Made by a program: the position numbers and the translations under genes. Below the pieces are notes generated by a model. The model did not search any database. It was not told the DNA's origin and saw nothing but the letters and a program-made list of their open reading frames with translations. From Bacillus cereus G9842 (GTDB lineage: Bacteria; Bacillota; Bacilli; Bacillales; Bacillaceae_G), in contig NC_011772.1 of NCBI RefSeq assembly GCF_000021305.1, forward strand, positions 3,014,001 through 3,078,000: a stretch of DNA of 64,000 bases. The letters are read 5' to 3'. Below, one piece after another: positions 39,003-47,986 of the stretch; position 1 is the first letter of the stretch; each line of letters starts with the position of its first letter.

Positions 39003-39305
39003 TTATTGATGTACTTGAGATGGACTCACTTTTTGAATTTGAACAAGTATATCAAACGCTTTACCTAATGATATATCAACAGTTTTTGGTATATCAGGCC
39101 CTTCGGTAGTTATTCCAGCGAAAATTGGATGTTGTTCGTGTAACCAAGTTTTTGTCACGCCGTTCGCCTTACGTAAATCAATAAAAAATTGATCTTTTTT
39201 GACCTGTCCAAAAATGTAGTTATAACTGTTTGGATCATCCAATTTTAATGTTCCATAGGGGCCAAATTCACCGTCACTATTAATTGGCCACAGTAAGACT
39301 TTATT
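39003..39305 (-). pseudogene. Erythromycin-esterase-family protein, C-terminal remnant
   Basis: The frame opens from about 39305 without a start and reads WPINSDGEFGPYGTL and then KKDQFFIDLRKANGV to the stop at 39003. This resembles the C-terminal end of the erythromycin esterase/succinoglycan-biosynthesis-type family common in Bacillus (a DLRK motif before the terminal strand). The catalytic His/Glu part is missing, so no activity is expected. It abuts the terminator of the nucleotidase gene. Confidence 0.55.
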
Positions 39306-39315
39306 TCAAACCCAC

Positions 39316-39366
39316 AAAAAATAGATTACCTGTACAATAAAAAGTATAGGTAATCTATTTTTTTTT
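39316..39366 (-). terminator. Terminator of the 5'-nucleotidase gene
   Basis: AAAAAATAGATTACCT and AGGTAATCTATTTTTT pair across an 18-nt loop, with T-runs on both strands, 16 bp past the stop. Confidence 0.82.
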
Positions 39367-39381
39367 GAGATTAATAAAAAC

Positions 39382-40971
39382 CTAATTTATTTTTTGAATT
39401 CTTCCATCAATAATAGACTGAATTGGTTCTTTTGATTTTTTTATATAATCTACTAATGCTTCAAAATCAGTTGGTCCTGTTTCAGCATCTTTACCGTTTT
39501 TAAAAGATACAAATCCATCTCCACCTGAAGCTAGAAATGCGTTAGCAACGACGCTGTAAGTTTTAGAAGGAATAATTTCTTCTCCATTTGTTAAGCGAAT
39601 ACTTGTTACTTTTTCTCCATTAGGCTTGTTCGCATCCCAAGTGTATTGGATCCCTGAAATTTGAAGCATTCTTGTTATGTCTTTTTGCCATTGTTGATTT
39701 AAAATATCACGAATGTCTTGACCTGTTAAATTTACTTTTATTAATTGATTTCCGAATGGTTGAATACCATATATCTCTCCCCATGTAATATCACCAGCAT
39801 CTAAGTCATTACGAATACCACCAGGATTCATAAGTGCAATTTGGGATTGCATTGTTGCACGCTGGGCATCAGCAACCAAATTTCCGAGAGTAGATTCACC
39901 AGCCGTATTGAGTTTGCGATCTAGTGGAGCAATAGACTTACCTACAACTTCATTAACAAGAGGTGCGATTTTTGCTTGATATTTCTCCATCTTCTTCTTT
40001 ATTTTTTTATCAGGCTCCATGCCTTCATGGTAAGTTGTAACAATTTCTGCTTTTTTCTCAACAATATCTTGTGTCTTACGGTCAATCTTTACATCAACAT
40101 CAGCAAAAGCCATACCATATGAATTTGCTTGTACGACAAGTTTATTATTAACAGTTCCATTTACATACGTGTGGCTATGCCCACCAAAAATAACATCGAC
40201 TTCTGGATCAGTCTCATTTACTAATCGGACGATATCACCATTTGTTACGCCGTTCCCATCTGTTGTACCTCCGTTATGTGCAAGAACAACGATAGATTTA
40301 ACGCCTAGTTTTTTTAATTGCTTTACGGATTTGTTAATAGCTTCAACTTCATCTGTAATTTCCACATTCTTTAGCATAGTAGGCATAACAAGGTTAGGAA
40401 CATCCGTTGTTACAACTCCGATAAATCCAACAGGAACTCCTTGTACCTTTTTTATAGTGAATGGTGGTAAAAATAAACGACCGGTGGATTTATTATAGAA
40501 ATTTGCAGCAACATATGGGAATTTTGCTCCTTTAAAATTCCCTGTTTTCTCATGATATCCACCATAAATAAGGCGGTTCATTTCCGCAACACCTTCATCA
40601 AATTCATGATTTCCTATCGTTCCAACATCGAATTTCAAATCATTTAGAAATTCAATTGTAGGTTCGTCTTGTAATAATGCTGAAACAGGAGTACTTGCTC
40701 CAACAACATCGCCAGCATGTACCTTTAATGTATTCGGATTTTGTTTTTCACGATCACGTAAATAAGCCCCTAAGTACTCAATTCCCCCTGCATCTTTATT
40801 GTTAATTTTTTTTACAGTGTCTAGTTGCCCATGAAAATCGTTAATACCGAGCATTTGCACATCTATGTAGCGGTTTGGTTCTGTACTCGCTTGGATTGAA
40901 GGCGCAGCAAATACACTAGTAAAAGTAACTGTACTTAATGCTAAAGCAACTGGAATGATTTTTTTCAACAT
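39382..40971 (-). CDS. Secreted 5'-nucleotidase / metallophosphoesterase
   Basis: The 529-residue precursor has a signal peptide (1-29) and the two domains of the UshA/CD73 type. The metal-binding motifs are clear: INDFHGQ (near 44), HAGDVVGAS (near 87), GNHEFDE (near 121), LAHNGG (near 230) and GGHSHTY (near 265). The C-terminal substrate domain contains NPGGIRND and the aromatic-stacking region ASGGDGF. It hydrolyses nucleotides outside the cell, releasing nucleoside and phosphate. No cell-wall anchor is seen. GGGAG precedes the ATG. Confidence 0.92.
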   Translation of the reverse strand: MLKKIIPVALALSTVTFTSVFAAPSIQASTEPNRYIDVQMLGINDFHGQLDTVKKINNKDAGGIEYLGAYLRDREKQNPNTLKVHAGDVVGASTPVSALLQDEPTIEFLNDLKFDVGTIGNHEFDEGVAEMNRLIYGGYHEKTGNFKGAKFPYVAANFYNKSTGRLFLPPFTIKKVQGVPVGFIGVVTTDVPNLVMPTMLKNVEITDEVEAINKSVKQLKKLGVKSIVVLAHNGGTTDGNGVTNGDIVRLVNETDPEVDVIFGGHSHTYVNGTVNNKLVVQANSYGMAFADVDVKIDRKTQDIVEKKAEIVTTYHEGMEPDKKIKKKMEKYQAKIAPLVNEVVGKSIAPLDRKLNTAGESTLGNLVADAQRATMQSQIALMNPGGIRNDLDAGDITWGEIYGIQPFGNQLIKVNLTGQDIRDILNQQWQKDITRMLQISGIQYTWDANKPNGEKVTSIRLTNGEEIIPSKTYSVVANAFLASGGDGFVSFKNGKDAETGPTDFEALVDYIKKSKEPIQSIIDGRIQKIN

Positions 40972-41279
40972 AAAATTTCTCTCCCCTAATTAAAATCTGA
41001 CATAATACGATGTTATTTTAATATATTAAGAGAATTATTTCCATAAAAATTCTACCAATTATAAAAATTAATAAGATTTTATTGTTTTCTGACAAGATAT
41101 TTTTTCCTCAAAAAAATGTATATTTCTTTGTTTTGAGGAAGAAATATTATCTTGATAGTAATATAACAATACTTCTAAGAAATCTAAAAAACTCTAATCA
41201 ATACATTTTAGCTGTTAAGAAGAATATTCAATCCAAAACTAATGGCGATTTATTAACCTAACATCTCAATATCAATATT

Positions 41280-41318
41280 TAAAAAGATGCTCCTGGATTT
41301 ATCCAAGAGCATCTTTTA
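41280..41318 (-). terminator. Terminator of the peroxidase-like hydrolase gene
   Basis: AAAAGATGCTC/GAGCATCTTTT with an inner TGGA/TCCA helix; T5 follows on the minus strand, 57 bp past the stop. Confidence 0.78.
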
Positions 41319-41374
41319 TAAAGCTTTATTTTAACTTATTTATAATGTCTCAATTAACAATTATATAGTTGTAA

Positions 41375-42211
41375 TCAGTCCTTTAAAAATGATAGGAGTG
41401 CTTCATTAAATTCTTTAGCATGCGTTGCATTGAGCCCATGTGGACCACCCTTTATTAATGCTACTTTAGAATTAGGAATTGCTTCATGTGTTAATTTCCC
41501 ACTATATTCATATGGTACAGTTGCATCTGAATCACCATGAATGACAAGGGTAGGTATATTAATCTTGGCTAAATCGCTTCTGAAGTCTGTTTTGCTGAAA
41601 GCAGCGATACAATCTAATGTTCCTTTAGGTGATGCACCCGCAGCGATATCCCTATTGTAAAGTCGAAATGGTTCACTAACTAAGTCAGTTCGATCTCCAG
41701 CAGCAAAAAAACCTTTCGTAAACTCATCAAGGAATGCTATGCGATCACTTTTCACTCCATTTTCAAATCCTTGAATTGCTACATCATCTAATACACCCTC
41801 AGGATGATCTGCTGACTTGTAAAGGAATGGTGGTACAGCTCCGGCAAATACAGCCTTCTCTATTCTATGGGTTCCATATTTCCCAATATACCGGGCTACT
41901 TCGCCTCCCCCCATAGAAAAACCAACAAGTGTGACATTTTGAAGCTCTAAATGTTCTAATAGTTGATGTAAATCAGAAGTAAAGGTATCATATTCATACC
42001 CTTCCCACGGCTGAGATGATTTTCCAAAGCCTCGACGATCATATGTTATAACTCTGTATCCAGCCTCAACAAGAGCGGGAACTTGATATTCCCAAGATCG
42101 ACCACTTAACGGCCAACCATGAATGAGTACAACTGGTTTTCCTATACCATGATCCTCATAATATATCTCAATTGGTGCTTGATTTTCGGTTCCTACAGTA
42201 ATTTTTGCCAT
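41375..42211 (-). CDS. Alpha/beta hydrolase, non-haem chloroperoxidase type
   Basis: The 278-residue protein matches cofactor-free haloperoxidases/esterases: oxyanion motif IHGWPLSGRSWE (near 32), nucleophile Ser in VGFSMGGGEVARY (near 98), acid in IHGDSDATVP (near 228) and His in IKGGPHGLNATH (near 257). GGAGGTAGGAG precedes ATG 42211; the longer frame to 42247 would swallow it. It is divergent from the isochorismatase-fold/amidohydrolase cluster starting at 42703, sharing a 490-bp control region with inverted repeats. Confidence 0.87.
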   Translation of the reverse strand: MAKITVGTENQAPIEIYYEDHGIGKPVVLIHGWPLSGRSWEYQVPALVEAGYRVITYDRRGFGKSSQPWEGYEYDTFTSDLHQLLEHLELQNVTLVGFSMGGGEVARYIGKYGTHRIEKAVFAGAVPPFLYKSADHPEGVLDDVAIQGFENGVKSDRIAFLDEFTKGFFAAGDRTDLVSEPFRLYNRDIAAGASPKGTLDCIAAFSKTDFRSDLAKINIPTLVIHGDSDATVPYEYSGKLTHEAIPNSKVALIKGGPHGLNATHAKEFNEALLSFLKD

Positions 42212-42313
42212 TCTCCTACCTCCTTTAATATGTATCCTTTTCTTCAATAATTCGGATGAATCTCATAAGCTATTCATGCACGTTTATGTTGTGAACTCTA
42301 AGTATGAAACTCT

Positions 42314-42616
42314 ATTGTTCCAATGCATTTTTTCTCCGTTTGGAACAATCCCCCCTCTAATACCTTTTTCATCATAAAATAATTACTGAACATTACTCAT
42401 ATTCAATTGTAATAACAAAAATAGGTGACTATCAATATTGTTCTATCTATAGGATGTATAGGTAAAACCAATCTATTTTATAGTGAAAACAACTATAGTT
42501 ACGACCTATACAAATTATAGATAATTTAGAATTGATTAATGAATCAGTTTTCAAATACTATAAATTTGTATAGCACTTCATGTTCTGTGAATGCTGCTAT
42601 AACCAATATTATTGGT
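42314..42616. promoter_or_regulatory. Divergent control region with three inverted repeats
   Basis: ATTGTTCCAA (42314-42323) pairs with TTGGAACAAT (42340-42349), a perfect 10-bp inverted repeat; TGATTAATGAATCA is at 42534-42547; and ACCAATATTATTGGT (42602-42616) is a perfect 15-bp palindrome inside a larger TATAAC...GTTATA frame. These look like operators for a regulator controlling the divergent genes, possibly the LysR protein at 46889. The regulator is inferred only. Confidence 0.5.
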
Positions 42617-42702
42617 CAGCTTAGTTATAAACGAAGAAACTTATGATAGTATTCGACTATTTAAACTTTCTTCGATTACTTAATTTTTAGGAGGAATACA
42701 TA

Positions 42703-43347
42703 ATGACTGATCTCTATTCTCGTATTAACAAAGATGATGCTGTCGTGCTTTTAGTAGATCATCAAACTGGTCTTATGTCCGGACTAGTACGTGACTATGG
42801 TGTTGATGAATTCAAGAACAATGTTTTAGCTCTTGCTCATACTGCTAAGTTTTTTGATTTACCAGTTATTTTAACAACAAGTTTTGAAAACGGACCTAAC
42901 GGACCTTTAATGCAAGAATTGGTTGATCTCTTTCCTCATGCACCAAAAATAGCTCGACCTGGACAAATTAACGCATGGGATAATGATGATTTTGTAAAAG
43001 CAATCGAAGAAACTGGAAAAAAGCAAATTATCATCGCCGGCGTAGTTACGGACGTTTGTGTTGCTTTCCCTGCACTTTCCGCTATAAAAGCTGGATATGA
43101 AGTATTTGCTGTTACTGATGCTTCAGGTACTTTCAATAAACAAGTTGCAGATGCTGCAAATACTCGTATGGCACATAGTGGTGTGCAACTTATGAACTGG
43201 TTTAGCGTAGCTTGCGAATTACAACGCGATTGGCGCAACGATGTCGAAGGTTTTGGCAATTTGCTTGCTAGCAATCTTCCAGGCTATCAAAATATAATTG
43301 GAAGCTATATGGGCGCACAGCGAGATCTTAGTAAACAAAATGCATAA
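42703..43347 (+). CDS. Isochorismatase-fold hydrolase (YcaC-like), first copy
   Basis: The 214-residue protein begins with the family strand VVLLVDHQTGLMSG (catalytic Asp near 19) and has the cysteine elbow GVVTDVCVAFPAL (Cys near 118). A Lys near 84 completes the Asp-Lys-Cys triad. It is like YcaC, a cysteine hydrolase of unknown substrate. AGGAGG precedes the ATG. A hairpin with T-run at 43405 follows, so part of transcription may stop before the next gene. It shares about a third of its residues with the next protein. Confidence 0.85.
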   Translation: MTDLYSRINKDDAVVLLVDHQTGLMSGLVRDYGVDEFKNNVLALAHTAKFFDLPVILTTSFENGPNGPLMQELVDLFPHAPKIARPGQINAWDNDDFVKAIEETGKKQIIIAGVVTDVCVAFPALSAIKAGYEVFAVTDASGTFNKQVADAANTRMAHSGVQLMNWFSVACELQRDWRNDVEGFGNLLASNLPGYQNIIGSYMGAQRDLSKQNA

Positions 43348-43404
43348 ATGTATTTCAAGGAAATAGCTTTAAATCACTTTTTAAAAAATGGATAGTATAC
43401 ATTT

Positions 43405-43433
43405 AGTGCTGATTAAATCAGCACTCTCTTTTT
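43405..43433 (+). terminator. Terminator between the two isochorismatase-fold genes
   Basis: AGTGCTGAT and ATCAGCACT form a 9-bp perfect stem with a 3-nt loop followed by CTCTTTTT. It would attenuate expression of the downstream three genes. Confidence 0.75.
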
Positions 43434-43500
43434 AATTAACAGAAAAAACATTATTTTCAATAATATTGATTTTAAACAATTAAAAAAGGAGCGTTTTATT

Positions 43501-44145
43501 ATGAGTAATTTAGAATTGTTAAATCCGGAGAACAGTGCCTTAATTTTGATTGATTTTCAGCCTCAAATGACTTTTGGAGTTGCAAGTATTGATAGACAAA
43601 CATTGATTAATAACGTTATGCTGCTTGCTAAATCAGCAAAAACTTTTAACGTACCTACTATTCTTACTACAGTTGAAACACGCAGCTTTTCTGGTTATTT
43701 TTGGCCGCAAATTCTTGACATATTCCCAAACCATGAAATTATAGAACGCAGTTCAATGAATTCTTGGGAAGATCCAAAATTTGTTGAAGCAGTTAAAGCA
43801 ACAGGTAGAAAGAAATTAATATTTGCAGCACTTTGGACTGAAGTTTGCCTTGCATTCCCTGTGCTTGAAGCAATTAAAGCTGGCTATGAGGTGTATGCAG
43901 TTGATGATGCTTCAGGTGGTACTAGTTTGACAGCACATAACGCTGCTATGCGTCGTGTAGAACAAGCTGGTGCAATTCCAGTGACAGCAATTCAAGTTTT
44001 ACTTGAATACCAACGTGATTGGGCACACAAAGACACTTATGATGCTGTAATGGAGATTGTAAAAGAACACACTGGCGCTTATGGTCAAGGTGTAGAATAC
44101 GCATATACTATGGTTCACGGCGCGCTTCCAAGCAGAAAAATATGA
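43501..44145 (+). CDS. Isochorismatase-fold hydrolase (YcaC-like), second copy
   Basis: Also 214 residues: ALILIDFQPQMTFG (Asp near 18) and ALWTEVCLAFPVLEAIKAGYEV (Cys near 117). The preceding residues differ from the first copy (TEVC instead of TDVC), so the two are diverged paralogues that probably act on related but different substrates. AAGGAG precedes the ATG. The stop overlaps the next start (ATGA), indicating coupling with the monooxygenase-like gene. Confidence 0.85.
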   Translation: MSNLELLNPENSALILIDFQPQMTFGVASIDRQTLINNVMLLAKSAKTFNVPTILTTVETRSFSGYFWPQILDIFPNHEIIERSSMNSWEDPKFVEAVKATGRKKLIFAALWTEVCLAFPVLEAIKAGYEVYAVDDASGGTSLTAHNAAMRRVEQAGAIPVTAIQVLLEYQRDWAHKDTYDAVMEIVKEHTGAYGQGVEYAYTMVHGALPSRKI

Positions 44146-44735
44146 AACTAGAAGGAGTAGCTGTCGAAGAGACTCATACAGAGAACACAATGGATGCTGC
44201 TAATCCAGTAACAACGATTGTTACATGGGAAATTCAACAGGGTAAAGAAAAACAGTTTGAAACATGGAGACATGAAATTGAGGCTGCGGCTACTAAATTC
44301 CCAGGACATTTAGGTGTAAATCTAATAGTCCCAAGTAACGAATCCAGAGAGTATACTGTTATTTTTCGCTTTGATACGTATGAGCATCTACGTGCTTGGC
44401 AAGAATCAGATGTTCGCCGGGATTTGTTAAAAACGGCCGAGCAATTTCAAGCCACTAATCCAACTTACAAAACTGAAAGCAGTTTGGCTTATTGGTTTGT
44501 TACTCCGAAAACGCCAGTTCCACCGCCAAAATGGAAAATGTCTATCGTTACCCTTTTGGGTGTATGGCCTCTTAGCATGTTAGTTCCTAAATTGATAGGA
44601 CCTATTATAAAACATATGAATCCTATTATGTCAGCTTTTTTTGTTTCTGTATGTATAGTGTCCTTGCTATCATGGGTAGTCATGCCGATTTTCGGTAAAT
44701 TATTTCATCCATGGTTACAAAATAATAGAAAGTAG
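44142..44735 (+). CDS. Antibiotic-biosynthesis-monooxygenase (ABM) domain protein with membrane tail
   Basis: The 197-residue protein has an ABM/dimeric alpha-beta barrel domain (about 22-110; TTIVTWEIQQGKEKQFETW and a conserved VIFRFDTYEHLRAW) followed by two hydrophobic segments (about 130-150 and 165-187). ABM domains are cofactor-free oxygenases or small-molecule-degrading enzymes; the tail would hold it at the membrane. It overlaps the upstream gene by 4 bp and precedes the amidohydrolase by 13 bp, so the three probably form one operon. Confidence 0.75.
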   Translation: MKLEGVAVEETHTENTMDAANPVTTIVTWEIQQGKEKQFETWRHEIEAAATKFPGHLGVNLIVPSNESREYTVIFRFDTYEHLRAWQESDVRRDLLKTAEQFQATNPTYKTESSLAYWFVTPKTPVPPPKWKMSIVTLLGVWPLSMLVPKLIGPIIKHMNPIMSAFFVSVCIVSLLSWVVMPIFGKLFHPWLQNNRK

Positions 44736-44748
44736 ACGAGGTGTGAAC

Positions 44749-46584
44749 ATGACTTTACCGGATATGATCTTATATAACGGAAAAATTACTACCCTTGACC
44801 CTTCTCAACCTGAGGTATCTGCTATCGCCATAACTGATGGTTTAGTCACTGCAGTAGGTGGAGATGAGCTTCTTAATAGTGCCACGGAAAAAACAAAGAA
44901 AATAGACCTTAAAAGAAAGAGAGCTATTCCAGGCCTGAATGACTCTCATATACACGTTATTCGTGGTGGTCTACATTATAATATGGAATTACGTTGGGAA
45001 GGCGTGCCATCACTTTTTATTGCTCTAGAAATGCTCAAAGAACAGGCAAGGCGTACACCTGCTCCTCAGTGGGTAAGAGTAGTTGGAGGTTGGTCTGAAT
45101 TTCAATTTAAAGAGAGACGGTTGCCAACTTTGGAAGAAATTAATGCCGTTTCTGAACACACTCCTGTCTTTGTGCTACATCTTTACGATAGAGCACTTGT
45201 AAATCGTGCAGGGCTGCATGCACTGGGATATACGAAAGATACACCAGACCCTCCAGGCTGCTTAATTGAGCGGGATAAACGAGGTAATCCAACAGGCCTT
45301 TTAATTGCGAATCCTAACGCTTCTATTCTTTATTCAAGTTTGGGTAAAGCACCAGTACTTAATTTTGACGACCAGATTAACTCAACTCGCCATTTTATGC
45401 GCGAATTAAATAGATTAGGTATTACAAGTGCTATTGACGCAGGTGGTGGATTCCAAAATTATCCGGATGATTACAAAGTTGTTGAACATTTAGCCGAGAA
45501 GGAACAATTAACTTTGCGTATTGCTTATAATCTATTTACGCAAAATCCAAATCATGAATATGAAGACTTTGCTTCATGGGCAAAAATTGTTTCTCCAGGT
45601 CAAGGAAGTGATAAGTATAAAATGAATGGTGCCGGAGAGATGTTAGTATTCTCAGCAGCCGATTTTGAAAAATTTCAAATGCCACGGCCTGAACTAGCTA
45701 CGATGATGGAAGCTGACTTAAAGAAAGTAATTTCTCTATTGGTGGAAAACCGTTGGCCCTTCCGTTTACATGCAACTTATGATGAGTCAATCACACGTTT
45801 CTTAAATGTATTTGAGGAAGTTAACAGTGAAATTCCTTTTAATGGTCTACGATGGTGGTTTGACCATGCAGAAACAATCTCAGATCGTAGTATGGAACGT
45901 GTTAAGGCTTTAAATGGCGGTATTGCCATCCAAGACCGCATGGCTTTTCAAGGTGAATACTTTGTTGATTTATACGGAAAGGAAGCTGCAAAGCGTACTC
46001 CTCCGATTTATCGTATGTTAGACCTTGGTATACCTGTTGGCGCCGGTAGTGATGCAACTAGGGTTTCCAGCTATAACCCTTGGGTTGCCCTTTACTGGAT
46101 GGTTGCCGGAAAAACCATTGGTGGGCTTTCCATATACGATGAAAAAAATAAACTTGATAGAAAAGTAGCCCTGGAATTATATTCAAAAGGAAGTGCGTGG
46201 TTCTCTGATGATGAAGGTAAAAAGGGAACCCTGGCAGTAGGTCAGTTTGCTGATCTTGCTGTATTGTCTGCTGACTACTTTACTGTGCCAGAAGAAGAAA
46301 TCAAAAACCTTGAATCATTACTCACCATTATGGGTGGGCAGGTTGTTTATGGAAATGATGAATTTAAAAATTTATCACCTGAATTGCCGCCAGCATCACC
46401 TGATTGGTCACCGACGGGCGTTTATGGTTATGGTGGTGCTAACCTAGCCAACACTATACTTTCCCACGATTCCCATGATAACAAGTTACATAGTTGCAGT
46501 AACCCTCTCCATCAACACACTCATACCGTAATAGGAAAAGATGGAACTACATGGGGTATCGGTTGTACTTGCTTTGCTTTCTAA
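44749..46584 (+). CDS. YtcJ-like metal-dependent amidohydrolase
   Basis: The 611-residue enzyme has the amidohydrolase-3 fold: HxH motif in GLNDSHIHVIRGG (near 70), a strand with metal-binding HATYDES (near 345), DHAET (near 372) and the late Asp in GAGSDATRVSSY (near 430). ATG 44749 has GAGG 7 bases upstream. The last 35 residues are unusual: SHDSHDNKLHSC, then NPLHQHTHT and GCTCFAF, rich in His and Cys, suggesting an added metal site. Substrate is unknown; relatives act on cyclic amides, exoenzyme amides or formamides. Confidence 0.83.
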   Translation: MTLPDMILYNGKITTLDPSQPEVSAIAITDGLVTAVGGDELLNSATEKTKKIDLKRKRAIPGLNDSHIHVIRGGLHYNMELRWEGVPSLFIALEMLKEQARRTPAPQWVRVVGGWSEFQFKERRLPTLEEINAVSEHTPVFVLHLYDRALVNRAGLHALGYTKDTPDPPGCLIERDKRGNPTGLLIANPNASILYSSLGKAPVLNFDDQINSTRHFMRELNRLGITSAIDAGGGFQNYPDDYKVVEHLAEKEQLTLRIAYNLFTQNPNHEYEDFASWAKIVSPGQGSDKYKMNGAGEMLVFSAADFEKFQMPRPELATMMEADLKKVISLLVENRWPFRLHATYDESITRFLNVFEEVNSEIPFNGLRWWFDHAETISDRSMERVKALNGGIAIQDRMAFQGEYFVDLYGKEAAKRTPPIYRMLDLGIPVGAGSDATRVSSYNPWVALYWMVAGKTIGGLSIYDEKNKLDRKVALELYSKGSAWFSDDEGKKGTLAVGQFADLAVLSADYFTVPEEEIKNLESLLTIMGGQVVYGNDEFKNLSPELPPASPDWSPTGVYGYGGANLANTILSHDSHDNKLHSCSNPLHQHTHTVIGKDGTTWGIGCTCFAF

Positions 46585-46587
46585 GTC

Positions 46588-46620
46588 AAAACCACCGGTA
46601 TAATGCCGGTGGTTTTCTTT
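46588..46620 (+). terminator. Terminator of the amidohydrolase operon
   Basis: Perfect 11-bp stem AAAACCACCGG/CCGGTGGTTTT with a 7-nt loop, followed by TTTTCTTT, 3 bp after the stop. Confidence 0.9.
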
Positions 46621-46740
46621 CTGCAATAAGGGTATGTAGATTCGAAATAGCATTGTATATCCCTACATGGAATGTGTTACTATGCGATAAGACCGAAGAA
46701 TTGATTGATTAACTTAACTTGTTTTTGATAGCCTTCTCTC

Positions 46741-46858
46741 CTTGCAAAGTCTGTCCTTTTTTCCTTAATTAAAAGTCAATGGTATCCCCCTCTTGATCGA
46801 CTACACCACACATATAAATCCACTGCCCTTTGACTTTAATATAGATCTTAATTTTTCA
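46741..46858 (-). mobile_element. IS6-family transposase remnant
   Basis: The minus strand reads KIYIKVKGQWIYM, then VVDQEGDTIDF and a stop, matching the start of the IS6/IS240 DDE domain (a DETYIKVKG-like strand and the VD..G.TIDF strand carrying the first catalytic Asp region). Beyond the stop a shifted frame reads KEKRTDFARREGY. Only about 40 codons survive; the terminal repeats and the rest are gone. Confidence 0.6.
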
Positions 46859-46888
46859 ATTGTTACACTAGAATCATTATTATTTCTA

Positions 46889-47767
46889 TTACACTGATAC
46901 TTTTTGCGAATCATTTAACTTCTGCATAAAGATACGTGCTGCAAAACTTAAAAATTTATCATCAAAGTGAATAAGATTAATATCTTGGCTTGGTGTTGGA
47001 TCAGTAATACGAACTATGCTCAAAGTATCATTATTAACAAAGTTAACCAGTGAAAGAGGTATTATGGCAACCCCATGTCCATTGTATACAAGGCTCAATA
47101 GAGAAATAGAAGATTTTGTTTCTATATTTGCTTCAGATAAAGATAACCCTAAACTCTCACAATATATCTTAATAGATTCACGACAACTACATGAAACCAT
47201 TATTCTACTCAGCCCTACTAATTCTCGAAAAGAAACAAATGATTTTTCATTCAAAGGATGATTTTTTGGAATTACAAGGACGAGCTCTTCACTATACAAA
47301 AGGGTGCTTGTTAATATGTCTGGAATTTGAGCACTACGTGTAATCCCGAAATCAATATTTTTGTCAACGATTTGATTTACAGCAACTTCGGATTCTATAA
47401 TCTTTACTACAATGTTGGGATAATGTTGTTGAAACTTCATAATATAAGGTGTTAAATAAGTGAGATCCTCTAATAAACCTCCTATAGTAATCACACCTCT
47501 TTTTACACCCTTTAATTCAAAAATTTCATTATACACGTCATCAAATTGTTGCATGATAAATTTTCCTTTATCAAATAGCAGCTTACCCGCTTCTGTCATT
47601 TTGATACCTCTTCCAACTCGATGAAACAAGGGTGTATCAAGTTCCCCTTCTAAAACACGGATTTGTTGACTTAAAGTCGGCTGTGAAATACCTAGAACTT
47701 CCGCAGCTTTAGTGAAACTATTATTATTACAAACTTGAATAAAATACTCTAAATGACGTAATTCCAT
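46889..47767 (-). CDS. LysR-family transcriptional regulator
   Basis: The 292-residue protein has the LysR N-terminal helix-turn-helix (MELRHLEYFIQVCNNNSFTK and AAEVLGISQPTLSQQIRVLE) and a substrate-binding C-terminal domain. It resembles CynR/GltC-type regulators. The gene is convergent with the amidohydrolase operon and may control it, but the intervening IS6 remnant and terminator mean the link is positional only. Confidence 0.88.
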   Translation of the reverse strand: MELRHLEYFIQVCNNNSFTKAAEVLGISQPTLSQQIRVLEGELDTPLFHRVGRGIKMTEAGKLLFDKGKFIMQQFDDVYNEIFELKGVKRGVITIGGLLEDLTYLTPYIMKFQQHYPNIVVKIIESEVAVNQIVDKNIDFGITRSAQIPDILTSTLLYSEELVLVIPKNHPLNEKSFVSFRELVGLSRIMVSCSCRESIKIYCESLGLSLSEANIETKSSISLLSLVYNGHGVAIIPLSLVNFVNNDTLSIVRITDPTPSQDINLIHFDDKFLSFAARIFMQKLNDSQKVSV

Positions 47768-47986
47768 TCTTGATACCCACTCTCCGCTTTATGAAAGATT
47801 TATAATTTAAAGGACGATATGTATACGTTAACATAACAACTTTATTTCATGCTATACCAATTGAAATTACATGGTTTATTCATTTTGTATTATAATAAAT
47901 TTACTACCATTTATTAATTTTTCCTCCTATTTATTTAAATTAGATTTAATTAGGACATTACTAATTCGAGATATATTTCTAAAAAT

